Shown here: piece after piece, positions 26,792 to 35,720 of the stretch
Numbering within the stretch: the first letter of the stretch is position 1
How the letters are laid out: every line of letters starts with the position of its first letter
DNA from: Actinomycetota bacterium
GTDB lineage: Bacteria; Actinomycetota; Actinomycetes; S36-B12; FW305-bin1
Direction: 5' to 3'
Assembly (NCBI GenBank): GCA_004297305.1
Contig: SCTR01000005.1
Coordinates: 1 to 64,000, forward strand
Length of the DNA stretch: 64,000 nucleotides
Notes under the pieces: generated by a model
The model's database searches: none
Seen by the model: the letters and a program-made list of their open reading frames with translations, nothing else
What the model was told of the DNA's origin: nothing
Made by a program: the position numbers and the translations under genes

Positions 26792-27271
26792 TCAGCCCTC
26801 GCCGAGCTTGCGGCGCAGCCCCTCCAGGGCGACGTCGGGCACGAGCCCGGACACGTCGCCGCCGTAGGTGGCGACCTCCTTGACCAGACTCGATGACAGG
26901 TAGCTGTAGAGCGGGTTGGTGGACACGAACAGCGTCTCCACGCCGGTCAGCCGGTGGTTCATCTGGGCCATCTGCAGCTCGTAGTCGAAGTCGCTGACGG
27001 CCCGCAGGCCCTTGACGATGGCCGAGATGCCGCGGGCCCGGCAGTAGTCCACCAGCAGTCCGTGGAAGGCGTCGACCTTCACGTTGGGCAGGTCCACCAC
27101 GCACTGCTGCAGCATCTCGATGCGCTCGTCGACGGTGAACATCGACGACTTCTTCTTGTTGATCAGAACGGCGACGGTGACCTCGTCGAACAGCGCGGCG
27201 GCGCGCGCGAAGACGTCGACGTGGCCGTGGGTGACCGGATCGTAGGAACCGGGACACACCGCGGTCACCAT
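26792..27271 (-). CDS. coaD: Phosphopantetheine adenylyltransferase
   Basis: CoaD transfers AMP to 4'-phosphopantetheine in coenzyme A synthesis. The 159-residue protein contains PGSYDPVTHGHVDV (the nucleotidyltransferase HxGH motif), INKKKSSMFTVDERIEM, and VKGLRAVSDFDYELQMAQMN with the ISSS-like NPLYSYLSSSLVKEV. It lies between rsmD and the coiled-coil gene, as usual. Confidence 0.97.
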   Translation of the reverse strand: MVTAVCPGSYDPVTHGHVDVFARAAALFDEVTVAVLINKKKSSMFTVDERIEMLQQCVVDLPNVKVDAFHGLLVDYCRARGISAIVKGLRAVSDFDYELQMAQMNHRLTGVETLFVSTNPLYSYLSSSLVKEVATYGGDVSGLVPDVALEGLRRKLGEG

Positions 27272-27313
27272 GGGCAGATCCTCTCGCCGGAGCGCGCTCC
27301 GCGCGCGTCGTGC

Positions 27314-27880
27314 TCAGGTCCGGCGACCGTACCAAAGCACGGTCTCCCCCAGCCGCCGGCTGCGGCGCGGCTGCAGGCCGTCGGGCCAGGCCAGCGCGGG
27401 GCTGCGCGCGTCGCGCTCGACCACGACCAGCGCGGCATCGGCCAGCCAGCCGCCCTCGACGAGACCGGCCAGCACCGCGGTCACCCGGTCGCCGGCCAGG
27501 TCGTACGGCGGGTCCAGCACCGCCACGTCGTACGGCGGCGTCGCCGGTGCGCCGGGACCAGCCGCGACGAAGGCGGCCACGTCGGCGCGGATGACCGCGA
27601 CGGCGGCATCCGGTACCAGCGCAGCGTTACGTCGGCAGGCCACGACCGCCGGCTGGGCTGAATCGACCAGCAGCACGTGCGCCGCGCCGCGGCTGGCCGC
27701 CTCGACACCGACCGCACCGCTGCCGGCATACAGGTCCAGCACGTGGCGGCCGTCGAACTCGCCCAGTTCACTGTCCAGCGTGGAGAACAGGCTCTCCCGG
27801 ACCCGGTCCGACGTCGGCCGGGTCCCGCGCGCCGGTACGACGAGCCGGCGGCCGCCGGCGCTGCCGGCGATCACCCGCAC
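27314..27880 (-). CDS. rsmD: 16S rRNA (guanine966-N2)-methyltransferase RsmD
   Basis: SAM-dependent methyltransferase, 188 residues. It has RVIAGSAGGRRLVVP, TSDRVRESLFSTLDS, the SAM-binding DLYAGSGAVGVEA and the catalytic DPPY (VLDPPYDLAG). I chose GTG at 27878-27880 because it gives the family N-terminus; an in-frame GTG at 27946 would add 22 residues translated from repeat DNA. The stop of a small repeat-built reading frame overlaps this start. Confidence 0.93.
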   Translation of the reverse strand: MRVIAGSAGGRRLVVPARGTRPTSDRVRESLFSTLDSELGEFDGRHVLDLYAGSGAVGVEAASRGAAHVLLVDSAQPAVVACRRNAALVPDAAVAVIRADVAAFVAAGPGAPATPPYDVAVLDPPYDLAGDRVTAVLAGLVEGGWLADAALVVVERDARSPALAWPDGLQPRRSRRLGETVLWYGRRT

Positions 27881-27990
27881 CGGGGCGCTCCGGCGGTCGT
27901 CCAGTCGCCAGGCGACGCCCCGGCCGTCATCCGGTCGCCAGGCCACGCCCCGGCCGTCATCCGGCGGCCGGACAGCGTTCCGGCGGTCAT
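27871..27990 (-). CDS. Repeat-built minicistron bridging recG and rsmD
   Basis: A 39-codon frame starts at ATG 27988-27990, overlapping the recG stop (ATGA), and ends at TGA 27871-27873, ten bases inside rsmD. It is made of 10-residue units beginning MTAG (MTAGTLSGRR, MTAGAWPGDR, MTAGASPGDW), each encoded by a 30-bp repeat. The arrangement could couple rsmD translation to recG. Whether a peptide is made is not known; this is a structural observation. Confidence 0.4.
   Translation of the reverse strand: MTAGTLSGRRMTAGAWPGDRMTAGASPGDWTTAGAPRCG
27901..27990. repeat. 30-bp tandem repeat x3 between recG and rsmD
   Basis: Units at 27901-27930, 27931-27960 and 27961-27990. The first two differ at two positions and the third is more diverged. 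Each carries an ATGAC start-like word on the minus strand. The period of ten codons keeps the small frame open whatever the copy number. Confidence 0.85.
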
Positions 27991-30218
27991 CCCTTGGCCA
28001 GGAAGTCGGCCTGCCGGTCGTCGACGAGCGCGTCGACCGCCCGGCGCAGATCGGGGTGGTCGAGCAGATCCGGATCGGCCTCGACGACGGCGGTCGCCGC
28101 GTCGCGAGCCGCCACGATCACGTCCTCGTCGGCGAGCACCGACAGCAGCCGCAGACTGCTGCGGCGACCCGACTGCGCCCCGCCCAGCACGTCCCCCTCG
28201 CGGCGGCTGGCCAGGTCGAGCCGCGCCAGCGCGAACCCGTCGGTCGTCGCGGCCACCTGGTCCAACCGCGAGCGGGCCGGTGAGCCCGCCGGCGCGGACG
28301 TCACCAGCAGCGCCAGGCCCGGCGCGCTGCCGCGGCCCACCCGGCCGCGCAACTGGTGCAGCGCCGAGACGCCGAACCGATCGGCGTCCATCACCACCAT
28401 GACCGTGGCCGCCGGTACGTCGACCCCGACCTCGATCACCGTGGTCGACACCAGGACGTCGATGGCGTCGGACTGCTCGGCCGGGGCCGCGAACCGGGAC
28501 ATCACCGTGTCCTTCTCCTCCGGCCGCAGCCGGCCGTGCAGGACGCCCACCCGCAGTCCGGCCAGCGGCCCGTCCGTCAGCAGCGTGGCCACCTCGAGGA
28601 CCGCCGCACCCGCAGTCCGCTCGCCGTCGGCAGCACCGTCGGCCGGCGGGGGCTCGGTGGTGTCCTCGGCGTCGGCGGCGACACCGATCCGGGGGCAGAC
28701 GACGTACGCCTTGTGCCCGGCGGCCACCTCCTCCCGCACCCGCTGCCAGGCGCGGGCCAGGAACGCCGGTTTGTCCCGGGCCGGGACGACGTGACTGGTG
28801 AGGCCGCGGCGGCCCGGCGGCAGCTCCGTCAGCGTGGACACGTCCAGGTCGCCGAAGACGGTGATCGCCACCGTGCGCGGGATCGGCGTCGCGGTCATCA
28901 CCAGCACGTGCGGCCTCGAGCCGTCCCGGGCCTTCTCTGCCAGGGCCGCGCGCTGTTCGACCCCGAAGCGGTGCTGTTCGTCGACCACGACGAGCGCGAG
29001 ATCGGCGAACTGGACGCGTTCGGCCAGCAGCGCGTGGGTCCCCACGACGATCCCCGCCTCGCCCGAAGCGGCGTCCAGCAGGGCCTCGCGCCGCTCGCGC
29101 GAGTTCGCCGATCCGGTGAGCAGCGCGACGCGGGTCGTGCGCTGGCCCTCGGCGAGCAGGGCCGAATCGAGCCGACCGGACTGGGCCAGCGGGCCGAGCA
29201 TCGCCTGCAGTGAGCGATGGTGCTGCTGCGCGAGCACCTCGGTGGGGGCGAGCAGCGCGGCCTGACCCCCCGCGTCGACCACGGCGAGCATCGCCCGCAA
29301 CGCGACGACCGTCTTGCCGGAGCCGACCTCCCCCTGCAGCAGCCGGTGCATCGGATGGGCCTGCGCGAGGTCGGCGGCGACCTGCGCTCCGACGTCCCGC
29401 TGACCGGCGGTCAGGCTGAACGGCAGGGACCGGTCGAACGCCGCCAGCAGCCCGGCGTCACCGGCCACCCGCGACACCGCCGGCAGCGACCGCGCGATGT
29501 GGCGGCGGCGGGCCAGCGCGACCTGCAGAGCGAACGCCTCGTCCCAGCGCAGTCGGTCCCGGGCGGTCTGCCAGTCGGCCTCCGTCTGCGGCTGATGGAC
29601 CAGCCGCAGCGCGGTCGCGAGGTCCGGCAGGCCGTGATCGCGCCGGACCTCCTCCGGGACGGCATCGGTCACTGCCGTCAGCCCGCTCAGGGCGACGTCG
29701 ACCGCTCGCGCGATCTGCCACGACGGCACCGCACGCGTCGCCGGGTACACCGCGATGATCGGCCGCGCCCAGCTCCCGTCGACCTCGGCACCCTCGGGGA
29801 CCAGTTCGTACTGCGGATGCACCAGCTGCAGAGCTCCGTTGAAACTGCCGACCTCGCCGGAGAACAGCCCCACCTTCCCGGGCTGCAGCAGGAACTCCTG
29901 CGGCACCCGCTTCTTCGGATCCTTGGGGCCGAAGAACGTCAACTGCAGCCGGCCGGTGCCATCGGTGATCTCGACCAGCAACCGCTTGCCGGGCCGGTCC
30001 TTGAACGGGATGACCCGGGCGGTGGCGATCCGTGCCATGACCGTGACGTGGTCGGAGACTTCCAGATCGCTGAGGTCGGTCAGCTCGCCCTTCTCGGCGT
30101 ACCGCCGCGGGTAGTGGCGCAGCAGATCCTCCACGACGGTCATCCCGAACGCCGTGGACAACGCCGTCGCGGTACGCCCGCCGACGACGCCGCGCAGCGG
30201 GGTGGCAAGGTCGGTCAC
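27987..30218 (-). CDS. recG: ATP-dependent DNA helicase RecG
   Basis: Branch-migrating helicase for replication-fork rescue and recombination, 743 residues. An N-terminal wedge/OB domain (DHVTVMARIATARVIPFKDR) is followed by helicase motifs GEVGSGKT, VVDEQHRFG (the DEQH box), MTATPIPRT and STTVIEVGVDVP, then QLRGRVGRG. The start GTG at 30216-30218 yields the usual short N-terminus; the frame is open upstream into the DAK2 gene but in another gene's sequence. It is 26 bp after the DAK2-type gene, so co-transcribed. Confidence 0.95.
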   Translation of the reverse strand: MTDLATPLRGVVGGRTATALSTAFGMTVVEDLLRHYPRRYAEKGELTDLSDLEVSDHVTVMARIATARVIPFKDRPGKRLLVEITDGTGRLQLTFFGPKDPKKRVPQEFLLQPGKVGLFSGEVGSFNGALQLVHPQYELVPEGAEVDGSWARPIIAVYPATRAVPSWQIARAVDVALSGLTAVTDAVPEEVRRDHGLPDLATALRLVHQPQTEADWQTARDRLRWDEAFALQVALARRRHIARSLPAVSRVAGDAGLLAAFDRSLPFSLTAGQRDVGAQVAADLAQAHPMHRLLQGEVGSGKTVVALRAMLAVVDAGGQAALLAPTEVLAQQHHRSLQAMLGPLAQSGRLDSALLAEGQRTTRVALLTGSANSRERREALLDAASGEAGIVVGTHALLAERVQFADLALVVVDEQHRFGVEQRAALAEKARDGSRPHVLVMTATPIPRTVAITVFGDLDVSTLTELPPGRRGLTSHVVPARDKPAFLARAWQRVREEVAAGHKAYVVCPRIGVAADAEDTTEPPPADGAADGERTAGAAVLEVATLLTDGPLAGLRVGVLHGRLRPEEKDTVMSRFAAPAEQSDAIDVLVSTTVIEVGVDVPAATVMVVMDADRFGVSALHQLRGRVGRGSAPGLALLVTSAPAGSPARSRLDQVAATTDGFALARLDLASRREGDVLGGAQSGRRSSLRLLSVLADEDVIVAARDAATAVVEADPDLLDHPDLRRAVDALVDDRQADFLAKG

Positions 30219-30243
30219 GACGCCGCGGACCGCCCTACCGGAC

Positions 30244-32070
30244 TCACTCGACCCCCACGATGAGCGGCCACAACGCCTGGCCGCCGTCGTACGCCAGCGG
30301 CTCGATGCCCGGATGTGCCCGCCGCAGCCACGCGCCGAGCCGGTCGGCCAGATCGGCCGGGGCATCCCGGCCGAGCACGAGGGTCGCCAGCTCCCCGCCC
30401 GAACCCAGCAGCCGGTCCAGCACCTGGCGGGCCACGGGTTCCACGCCGTGGCCGACGACGGCGATGTCGCCGTCGACGACACCGAGCACGTCGCCTTCCT
30501 CGCACAGCCCAGCGGACGTGACTGCCGCGCGGACCGCGACGGTCACCGCGCCGTAGCGGGTGGCGCCCGCGGCGTGGGTCATCGCCACCACGTCGTCGTC
30601 GAAGTCCCCGGTGCCCTGGTGGACCGCGAGCGCGGCCAGCGACTGCACCACCGAACGGGTCGGTACGACGGCGCACCGGATGCCGCTGCGCCGGGCCTCC
30701 CGGGCTGCCGCTTCCGCGGCGGCCTGGATGTCGGCCTGACCGGGCAGCAGGACGACCTGGGCTGCCTCGGTGGACCGGATCGCGTGCAGCAGTTCGGCGG
30801 TCGACGGCGCCCGCCCCGGACGCGCGAGCACCACGGCGGCGCCCGCGGCCGCGGCCAACTCGGCGACTCCCGGCCCGTGGGCGACCAGGACCACGACGCG
30901 GCGGTCACGCAACGCCGGGCGGGGCGGCGTACCGGGGGCGGCCGCCGGCTGCCCGGCCGCGGCCCAGCCGACCGGCTGGACAGCCGGTGCGGCGGCGGCT
31001 GGCTCCGCACCGGTCGCCCGGACGGCCGGTTCCAGCGTGGACACGACCCGGCTGGTCGCCGCGTGCCGGCCGTCGCGGTCCAGTGCCGTGATCGCCACGC
31101 GATGCGGCCGGCCGGCCCGGATCCCGGCCTCGACCGCCGCCCCGGCGTCGTCGACGTGCACGTGGACGTTCCACAGCCCGTCGCCGCCGACCACCACCAG
31201 GCAGTCGCCCAGGTGGTCCAGCTCACGGCGCAGCGCTTGGACCGCATCGTCGGCGGCATCCAGCAGGTACATCACCTCGTACGCCGGGCCGGCGGCCTCG
31301 TCGCGGCCCGTGTCCTCGTCGCTGTCCGTCGAAGGGTCGCCGCCCGTGGAGTGGTCACTGCCCGTCGACTGGTCGCTGCCGGCCGGGTCGTCAGCGCCTG
31401 TCCAGGGGCTGCTGCTCGTCGAGCGCACCACCCGGTGTACGCCGGTGACCACCTCGACGAGCGCGTCGAGCAGGACCACCACGCCGCGACCGCCGGCATC
31501 CACCACCCCGGCCCGACGCAGCACCGGCAGCTGGGACGGCGTCTGCGCCAGGGCATCCCGGGCGGCATCAGCGGCCGCGTTCACCACCGCGGCGAGGTCG
31601 TCGGTCGTCGTGGCTCGGGCGGCCTCGGCCGCCGCGCGCGCCACGCTCAGCATGGTCCCTTCGATCGGGTGGGCGACCGCGTCGTACGCCAGCTGTGCCG
31701 CGCTGGCCAGCACGAGGCGCAGCAGTTCGGCCGGCGGCTCGGCGCCGACGCGTTCGGCCGTAGTGGCCACGACGAAGCCGCGCAACAGCTGGCTGAGAAT
31801 CACCCCGGAGTTGCCGCGGGCACCCAGCAGCGCCCCCCTGGTCAGTTCGCGCGCGGTCTCGACGAGCTCGTCCCGGGGGTCGGCCTCCGGCGTACGGCGG
31901 CGGACCGCGTCGACCGCGGCGGCCATGGTCAGGTAGAGGTTCGTCCCGGTGTCGCCATCGGGCACCGGGTAGACGTTCAGCGCGTCGATCTCGGCGCGGG
32001 CGTCGGCCAGCGCCGACAGGCCCGTGCCGGCCCAGTCCCGCAGCAGTCCGGCATCGATGGCCGTGCGCAT
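30244..32070 (-). CDS. DAK2/DegV-type fatty-acid kinase-like protein
   Basis: A 608-residue protein with an N-terminal DhaL-type ATP-binding domain (NVYPVPDGDTGTNLYLT, GARGNSGVILSQLLRG, PVLRRAGVVDAGGRG) and a C-terminal DAK1-like domain ending GGQALWPLIVGVE. Homologues include FakA, which phosphorylates fatty acids held by FakB. No FakB-like gene is seen nearby. The ATG at 32068-32070 has a strong GGGAGGTGA site. A Ser/Asp/Thr-rich linker (about residues 232-250) is encoded by an 18-bp repeat. It is divergent from rpmB and precedes recG, as in other actinobacteria. Confidence 0.88.
   Translation of the reverse strand: MRTAIDAGLLRDWAGTGLSALADARAEIDALNVYPVPDGDTGTNLYLTMAAAVDAVRRRTPEADPRDELVETARELTRGALLGARGNSGVILSQLLRGFVVATTAERVGAEPPAELLRLVLASAAQLAYDAVAHPIEGTMLSVARAAAEAARATTTDDLAAVVNAAADAARDALAQTPSQLPVLRRAGVVDAGGRGVVVLLDALVEVVTGVHRVVRSTSSSPWTGADDPAGSDQSTGSDHSTGGDPSTDSDEDTGRDEAAGPAYEVMYLLDAADDAVQALRRELDHLGDCLVVVGGDGLWNVHVHVDDAGAAVEAGIRAGRPHRVAITALDRDGRHAATSRVVSTLEPAVRATGAEPAAAAPAVQPVGWAAAGQPAAAPGTPPRPALRDRRVVVLVAHGPGVAELAAAAGAAVVLARPGRAPSTAELLHAIRSTEAAQVVLLPGQADIQAAAEAAAREARRSGIRCAVVPTRSVVQSLAALAVHQGTGDFDDDVVAMTHAAGATRYGAVTVAVRAAVTSAGLCEEGDVLGVVDGDIAVVGHGVEPVARQVLDRLLGSGGELATLVLGRDAPADLADRLGAWLRRAHPGIEPLAYDGGQALWPLIVGVE
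31323..31376. repeat. 18-bp imperfect tandem repeat x3 in the DAK2 gene
   Basis: Three 18-bp units (31323-31340, 31341-31358, 31359-31376) encode a Ser/Thr/Asp-rich hexapeptide linker between the two domains of the protein. Units differ at several positions. Confidence 0.6.
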
Positions 32071-32407
32071 CGACTCACCTCCCGTCGCCTTCGATGTGTC
32101 CGGTTCGATTCCGATGTCCTCGGTTCGATGTCTCGGCGGCAGTCTGACCTGTCCGGTGATCGGCGACCAGCAGTGCGTGACCGTCCAGCACGCTGATTGC
32201 GCCATTCCGACGTGCACGACACCGACGTGGACTGGCGGATCGCAACCGGCGGCGTGATTGCCCGGGTCGATTTGGGCACCGGCGGGCGCTCGGCTACCCT
32301 GTCGAGGCCGTACGCCGCGCCACTGCGCCAGCCGAGCCGCGCGTACGGCCGAACTGTGTTCGGCCCTCCGATCAACCCGATCCATCCGACCGCTCTGGAG
32401 TGTCACC
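32071..32407. promoter_or_regulatory. Divergent intergenic region, DAK2 gene / rpmB
   Basis: This 337-bp gap holds the start signals of two divergent units. On the plus strand TTGGGC (32272-32277), a 17-bp spacer and TACCCT (32295-32300) look like an rpmB promoter, giving an mRNA leader of about 100 bases. No clear minus-strand promoter was identified for the DAK2 gene; GTTCGAT appears twice (about 32102-32108 and 32123-32130), but its role is unknown. Confidence 0.4.
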
Positions 32408-32596
32408 GTGGCTGCCACCTGCGACGTCTGCGGCAAGGGGCCTGGCTTCGGCCACAGCATCTCCCACTCCCACCGGCGGACCAAGCGTCGCTTCAACCCC
32501 AACGTCCAGACGGTTCGCGCGCTCATCGGGCGCACCCCGAAGAAGGTCACCGTCTGCACGTCGTGCCTCAAGGCCGGCAAGGTCGCTCGAGCCTGA
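32408..32596 (+). CDS. rpmB: 50S ribosomal protein L28, zinc-binding form
   Basis: A 62-residue L28 starting at GTG 32408: AATCDVCGKGPGFGHSISHS, then RRTKRRFNPN, and CTSC near the end. Both CxxC pairs are present, so it is the zinc-containing type. It is divergent from the DAK2-recG operon, the typical actinobacterial context. Confidence 0.96.
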   Translation: MAATCDVCGKGPGFGHSISHSHRRTKRRFNPNVQTVRALIGRTPKKVTVCTSCLKAGKVARA

Positions 32597-32604
32597 CGGC
32601 ACTG

Positions 32605-32632
32605 CCTGGGCGGACGCGACATACGCCCCAGG
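32605..32632 (+). terminator. Hairpin after rpmB
   Basis: CCTGGGCG at 32605-32612 pairs with CGCCCCAGG at 32624-32632 with one bulged base, starting 9 bp past the rpmB stop. It probably ends the rpmB transcript. Confidence 0.4.
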
Positions 32633-32711
32633 ACCACCGACGCCGCAGGGCGAGGCGCGCCTCACGACGACGTACCCGCATGGACGACGTGCGCCTTGGA
32701 CGACGTCCGTC

Positions 32712-33014
32712 TCAGGACGAGGCGCGCTCGATAGCAGCGCGGAGATCGGCGTACAGCGCCGTGAACTGCGGCTGCTGCGCGCGTCGGTACTGCAACAGAT
32801 ATCGCCGCCCGTCCTTGGTTGTGACAGCGAGATTCCCCTGAATCAGGCGGCCGGCCTCCTTGAGCGCGACCGTCCGCATCTCCCGCACCGGGACAGTGGC
32901 GTCCTGACCGTGGTCCTTGCCGCCGAACGCCACCGCCGCAGCCTTGGTCCTGGCGTGCACGCGCAGCGCGTCGCCGTCGTAGTCGACCTCGATCAGATAG
33001 CCGGCGATCACCAT
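32712..33014 (-). CDS. Small PH/DUF4429-like protein
   Basis: A 100-residue protein, [22 protein letters not shown] onward, with [18 protein letters not shown] and [19 protein letters not shown]. The strand-rich pattern with a DG turn and a final helix recalls DUF4429/PH-like modules of actinobacteria, but I am not certain of the family. Its start overlaps the thiD end by 7 bp, so it is read with thiD. Confidence 0.6.
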   Translation of the reverse strand: MVIAGYLIEVDYDGDALRVHARTKAAAVAFGGKDHGQDATVPVREMRTVALKEAGRLIQGNLAVTTKDGRRYLLQYRRAQQPQFTALYADLRAAIERASS

Positions 33015-33838
33015 GCGGCGTCCTCCCCTGCCGTACGGCCGGGGCCGGCCAGCTGCCAGCCGTGGTCGACCGGCCCGATCCCGGCGCCCAGCGCGAACCC
33101 GGCGCCGATGGCGCCGGTGACGTACTGCTTGGCCTGACGCGCTGCTGCCGGGACGTCCAGCCCCCGGGCCAGACAGGCCGCCAGCGCGCTGGCCAGCGTG
33201 CAGCCGGTGCCGTGGGTATGGATCGTCGGCACCCGCTCGCCGGCCAGCTCCAGTTCGGTGGTCCCGTCGGTGAGCAGGTCCACCGGCGGTCCCGGCAGAT
33301 GCCCGCCGGTGACCAGGACCCACCGCGGGCCCAGGTCCAGCAGCGCCCGCGCCGCCGCCCGCTGCTGCCGGCGATCGGTGACCGGAAGTCCGGTCAGCAT
33401 CTGCACCTCGGCGAGATTGGGCGTGACGACGGTGGCCAGCGGCAGCAGCGCCTCGCGGACAGTGCCGACGGCGGACGCCACCAGCAGCGGGTCGCCGTGC
33501 TTGCTGACCGCGACCGGATCCACCACGACCGGGACGTCCCCGGGCAGCGTCGCCAGCAGGCCGGCCACTGTCTCGACCAGAACCGTCGACGACAGCATCC
33601 CCGTCTTCACCACGTCGACGCCGATGTCGTCGACGACGCTGCGGAACTGCGCCACGACCGCCTCGGCGGGCAGTTCCCAGGCTCCCTGCACGCCGACGGA
33701 GTTCTGCGCGGTCACCGCCGTGACCACGCTCATGCCGTGGACCCCGAGGGCCAGCATGGTCTTCAGGTCGGCCTGGATCCCGGCACCCCCACCGGAGTCC
33801 GAACCCGCGATGCTCAACCCCCGCGGCCGTCGGCTCAC
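33008..33838 (-). CDS. thiD: Hydroxymethylpyrimidine (phosphate) kinase ThiD
   Basis: Phosphorylates HMP and HMP-P in thiamine synthesis. The 276-residue protein begins [20 protein letters not shown], contains [20 protein letters not shown] and the anion-hole text [12 protein letters not shown], with the usual ribokinase-fold length. The start is GTG at 33836-33838. It follows thiL by 9 bp, so both thiamine steps share an operon. No TPP riboswitch was found upstream of the pair. Confidence 0.94.
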   Translation of the reverse strand: MSRRPRGLSIAGSDSGGGAGIQADLKTMLALGVHGMSVVTAVTAQNSVGVQGAWELPAEAVVAQFRSVVDDIGVDVVKTGMLSSTVLVETVAGLLATLPGDVPVVVDPVAVSKHGDPLLVASAVGTVREALLPLATVVTPNLAEVQMLTGLPVTDRRQQRAAARALLDLGPRWVLVTGGHLPGPPVDLLTDGTTELELAGERVPTIHTHGTGCTLASALAACLARGLDVPAAARQAKQYVTGAIGAGFALGAGIGPVDHGWQLAGPGRTAGEDAAW

Positions 33839-33847
33839 CCGGGCACC

Positions 33848-34813
33848 TTACGGGCCGGGCCGGAAGTGGTCGTGCCCGGCCGAACCGGGGTGCGGCCGGC
33901 CGTCGACGAGCACCTGCGGGCCACCGCTGCCCGCCGCGGTGACCTGACCGACAGCGACGAAGCCCGGCGGCAGCACGGCCGCTGCCGGGAAGCACCCGAG
34001 CAGGGCGTGATCGTCGCCGCCGGTGAGCACCCACTCGAGCGGGTCGACGTTGAATGCGGCTGCCAGATCACGCAGCGGTTCGCCGACCTCCAGCGCGTCG
34101 GTCCGCAGCTCCAGCTGGACTCCCGATGCCTGCGCGACGTGACCGGCGTCGGCGAGCAGGCCGTCGCTGACGTCGATGAGGGCCGTCGCGCCGGCCGCGG
34201 CGGCGGCGATGCCCGCGGCGTACGGCGGCGCCGGGCGGCGATGGGCGTCGACGAGGCGGCGTGGCGACCTGAAGCCGCGCGACAACACCGACAGGCCCGC
34301 CGCGGCCCAGCCGAGCCGGCCGGCCACCGCGACGACGTCACCCGGCCCGGCGCCGGCCCGGGTCACCGGCCGGCGGCCGGCCAGGTCGCCCAGCGCGGTG
34401 ACCGCCACGATCACCGCGTCCGCGCGAACGACGTCACCGCCGACGATCACCGCCCCGACCCCCTCGGCCTCGTCGCGCAGGCCGTCGGTCAGCTCCAGCG
34501 CCCAGCTGGCCTCCAGGTCGGCGGGGGCGCCGAAGCCGACCAGCAGCGCGGTGGGCCGCGCCCCCATCGCCGCGACGTCGGCGAGGTTCTGCGCGGCCGC
34601 CTTGCGGCCCACGTCGTACGCGGTGGACCAGTCACGGCGGAAGTGCCGGCCCTCGACGAGCAGGTCGGTGGTCACCACCACCCGGGAGTCCGGGACGGCG
34701 ACGACGGCGGCGTCGTCACCGGGCCCGAGCACCACGCCCTCGCCGGTGCCGAGGCGGGCGACCACCTGGGCGAGCAGGCCGAACTCGCCGAGCGCTCCCA
34801 CGGTCTGTCCCAC
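33848..34813 (-). CDS. thiL: Thiamine-monophosphate kinase ThiL
   Basis: Makes thiamine pyrophosphate from thiamine monophosphate. The 321-residue protein contains [32 protein letters not shown], the [12 protein letters not shown] segment, VGGDVVRAD and [14 protein letters not shown], the full set of AIR-synthase-like motifs. I chose GTG at 34811-34813, which has GGAGG just upstream; a GTG 27 bases earlier also fits. It is divergent from the small Lrp-type gene. Confidence 0.93.
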   Translation of the reverse strand: MGQTVGALGEFGLLAQVVARLGTGEGVVLGPGDDAAVVAVPDSRVVVTTDLLVEGRHFRRDWSTAYDVGRKAAAQNLADVAAMGARPTALLVGFGAPADLEASWALELTDGLRDEAEGVGAVIVGGDVVRADAVIVAVTALGDLAGRRPVTRAGAGPGDVVAVAGRLGWAAAGLSVLSRGFRSPRRLVDAHRRPAPPYAAGIAAAAAGATALIDVSDGLLADAGHVAQASGVQLELRTDALEVGEPLRDLAAAFNVDPLEWVLTGGDDHALLGCFPAAAVLPPGFVAVGQVTAAGSGGPQVLVDGRPHPGSAGHDHFRPGP

Positions 34814-34889
34814 GTGACCTCCGATGTCCTTGTCCGGCACGCAGCGCTACCCTCCGGCTACCCCGACCACCTTTTCCAGGAGGCCGACC

Positions 34890-35123
34890 ATGGTCCAGGC
34901 GTACATCCTCATCCAGACCGAGGTCGGCAAGGCAGCAGCGGCGGCGAGCGCGATCGCCGACATCGCCGGAGTGCTGCAGGCCGAAGGCGTCACCGGCCCG
35001 TACGACGTCGTGGTCCGCGCACAGGCCGCCGACGTCGACGACCTCGCCAAACTGGTGATCTCCCGGATCCAGGCCGTCGACGGCATCACCCGGACCCTGA
35101 CCTGTCCGGTGATCCACCTCTGA
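34890..35123 (+). CDS. Stand-alone Lrp/AsnC ligand-binding domain protein
   Basis: A 77-residue protein (MVQAYILIQTEVGKAAAAAS, then VTGPYDVVVRAQAADVDDLAKLV and TRTLTCPVIHL) that is only the RAM/ligand-binding half of Lrp-type regulators, without a helix-turn-helix. Such small proteins are common in actinobacteria next to ddl/thiL. The ATG has AGGAGG 8 bp upstream. It may form oligomers and bind amino acids; no DNA-binding role is expected. Confidence 0.85.
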   Translation: MVQAYILIQTEVGKAAAAASAIADIAGVLQAEGVTGPYDVVVRAQAADVDDLAKLVISRIQAVDGITRTLTCPVIHL

Positions 35124-35158
35124 CCGGCCGGCGACCGCGCCAGCCCGGCGGCCGCCGG

Positions 35159-35635
35159 GTGGCGAGCCCTCGCGTGGTGCTGGTCGCGATCGGGGCCGTC
35201 GTCGTGGTCGCCAGTGGCGTCCTGGCCATCGTCCTGCTCGGCCGTGTCCCGCGCGGGGTCCCGGTCACCTCCCCGTCGCCGGACCCGGCGGTCGCCGCAC
35301 AGTGCCGGGAGCTGGTCGCCGCGCTACCGGGTCGGCTCGGCGGCGCCCGGCGACGCGACACCGACCCGGCCACCGGGCTCACCGCGGCGTGGGGTGAGGC
35401 TCCGGTCGTGCTGGCCTGCGGTGTCGGACGACCCGCGGCGTTGCAGCCGACGTCGATCCTGACCGAGGTGGACGGTGTCGCCTGGCTGGCCGAGCCGCTC
35501 ACGGCCGGGGTCGTGTTCACCACGGTGGGCCGGGCGGCGTACGTCGAACTGACCGTGCCGGCCACCGCCGGTCCCGCCGGCGACCTGCTCGTCGAGCTGG
35601 CGCCGACGATCCGCGCGACCGTACCGCCGGCGTGA
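35159..35635 (+). CDS. DUF3515 membrane-anchored protein
   Basis: A 158-residue protein with one N-terminal hydrophobic segment (about 5-28), then an extracytoplasmic domain with two cysteines (AAQCRELVAALP and VLACGVGRP) that could pair, and WLAEPLTAGVVFTTVGRAAYVELTVP. This matches actinobacterial DUF3515, found beside ddl/thiL; the function is not known. GTG at 35159 is the chosen start; it lies 36 bp past the Lrp-type gene. Confidence 0.8.
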   Translation: MASPRVVLVAIGAVVVVASGVLAIVLLGRVPRGVPVTSPSPDPAVAAQCRELVAALPGRLGGARRRDTDPATGLTAAWGEAPVVLACGVGRPAALQPTSILTEVDGVAWLAEPLTAGVVFTTVGRAAYVELTVPATAGPAGDLLVELAPTIRATVPPA

Positions 35636-35720
35636 CGACGGCGCCGCCGCCCGGCGTGACGTGACCACCGCGCCGCTGCGCGGCGTGACTGCGGCGCCGC
35701 TGCGCGGCTGCCGTCCGCCC
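35636..35720. terminator. Convergent GC-hairpin region after DUF3515 and ddl
   Basis: An 85-bp space between the two converging genes holds repeated GCGCCGCTGCGCGGC words (near 35671-35685 and 35693-35708), each able to fold into a short GC hairpin. It probably acts as a bidirectional terminator. Confidence 0.4.

Noticed and set aside
34814-34889. TPP riboswitch before thiL or thiD
   Set aside because: The space is only about 76 bp, shared with a divergent gene, and lacks the conserved CUGAGA and ACCUGA-type elements.
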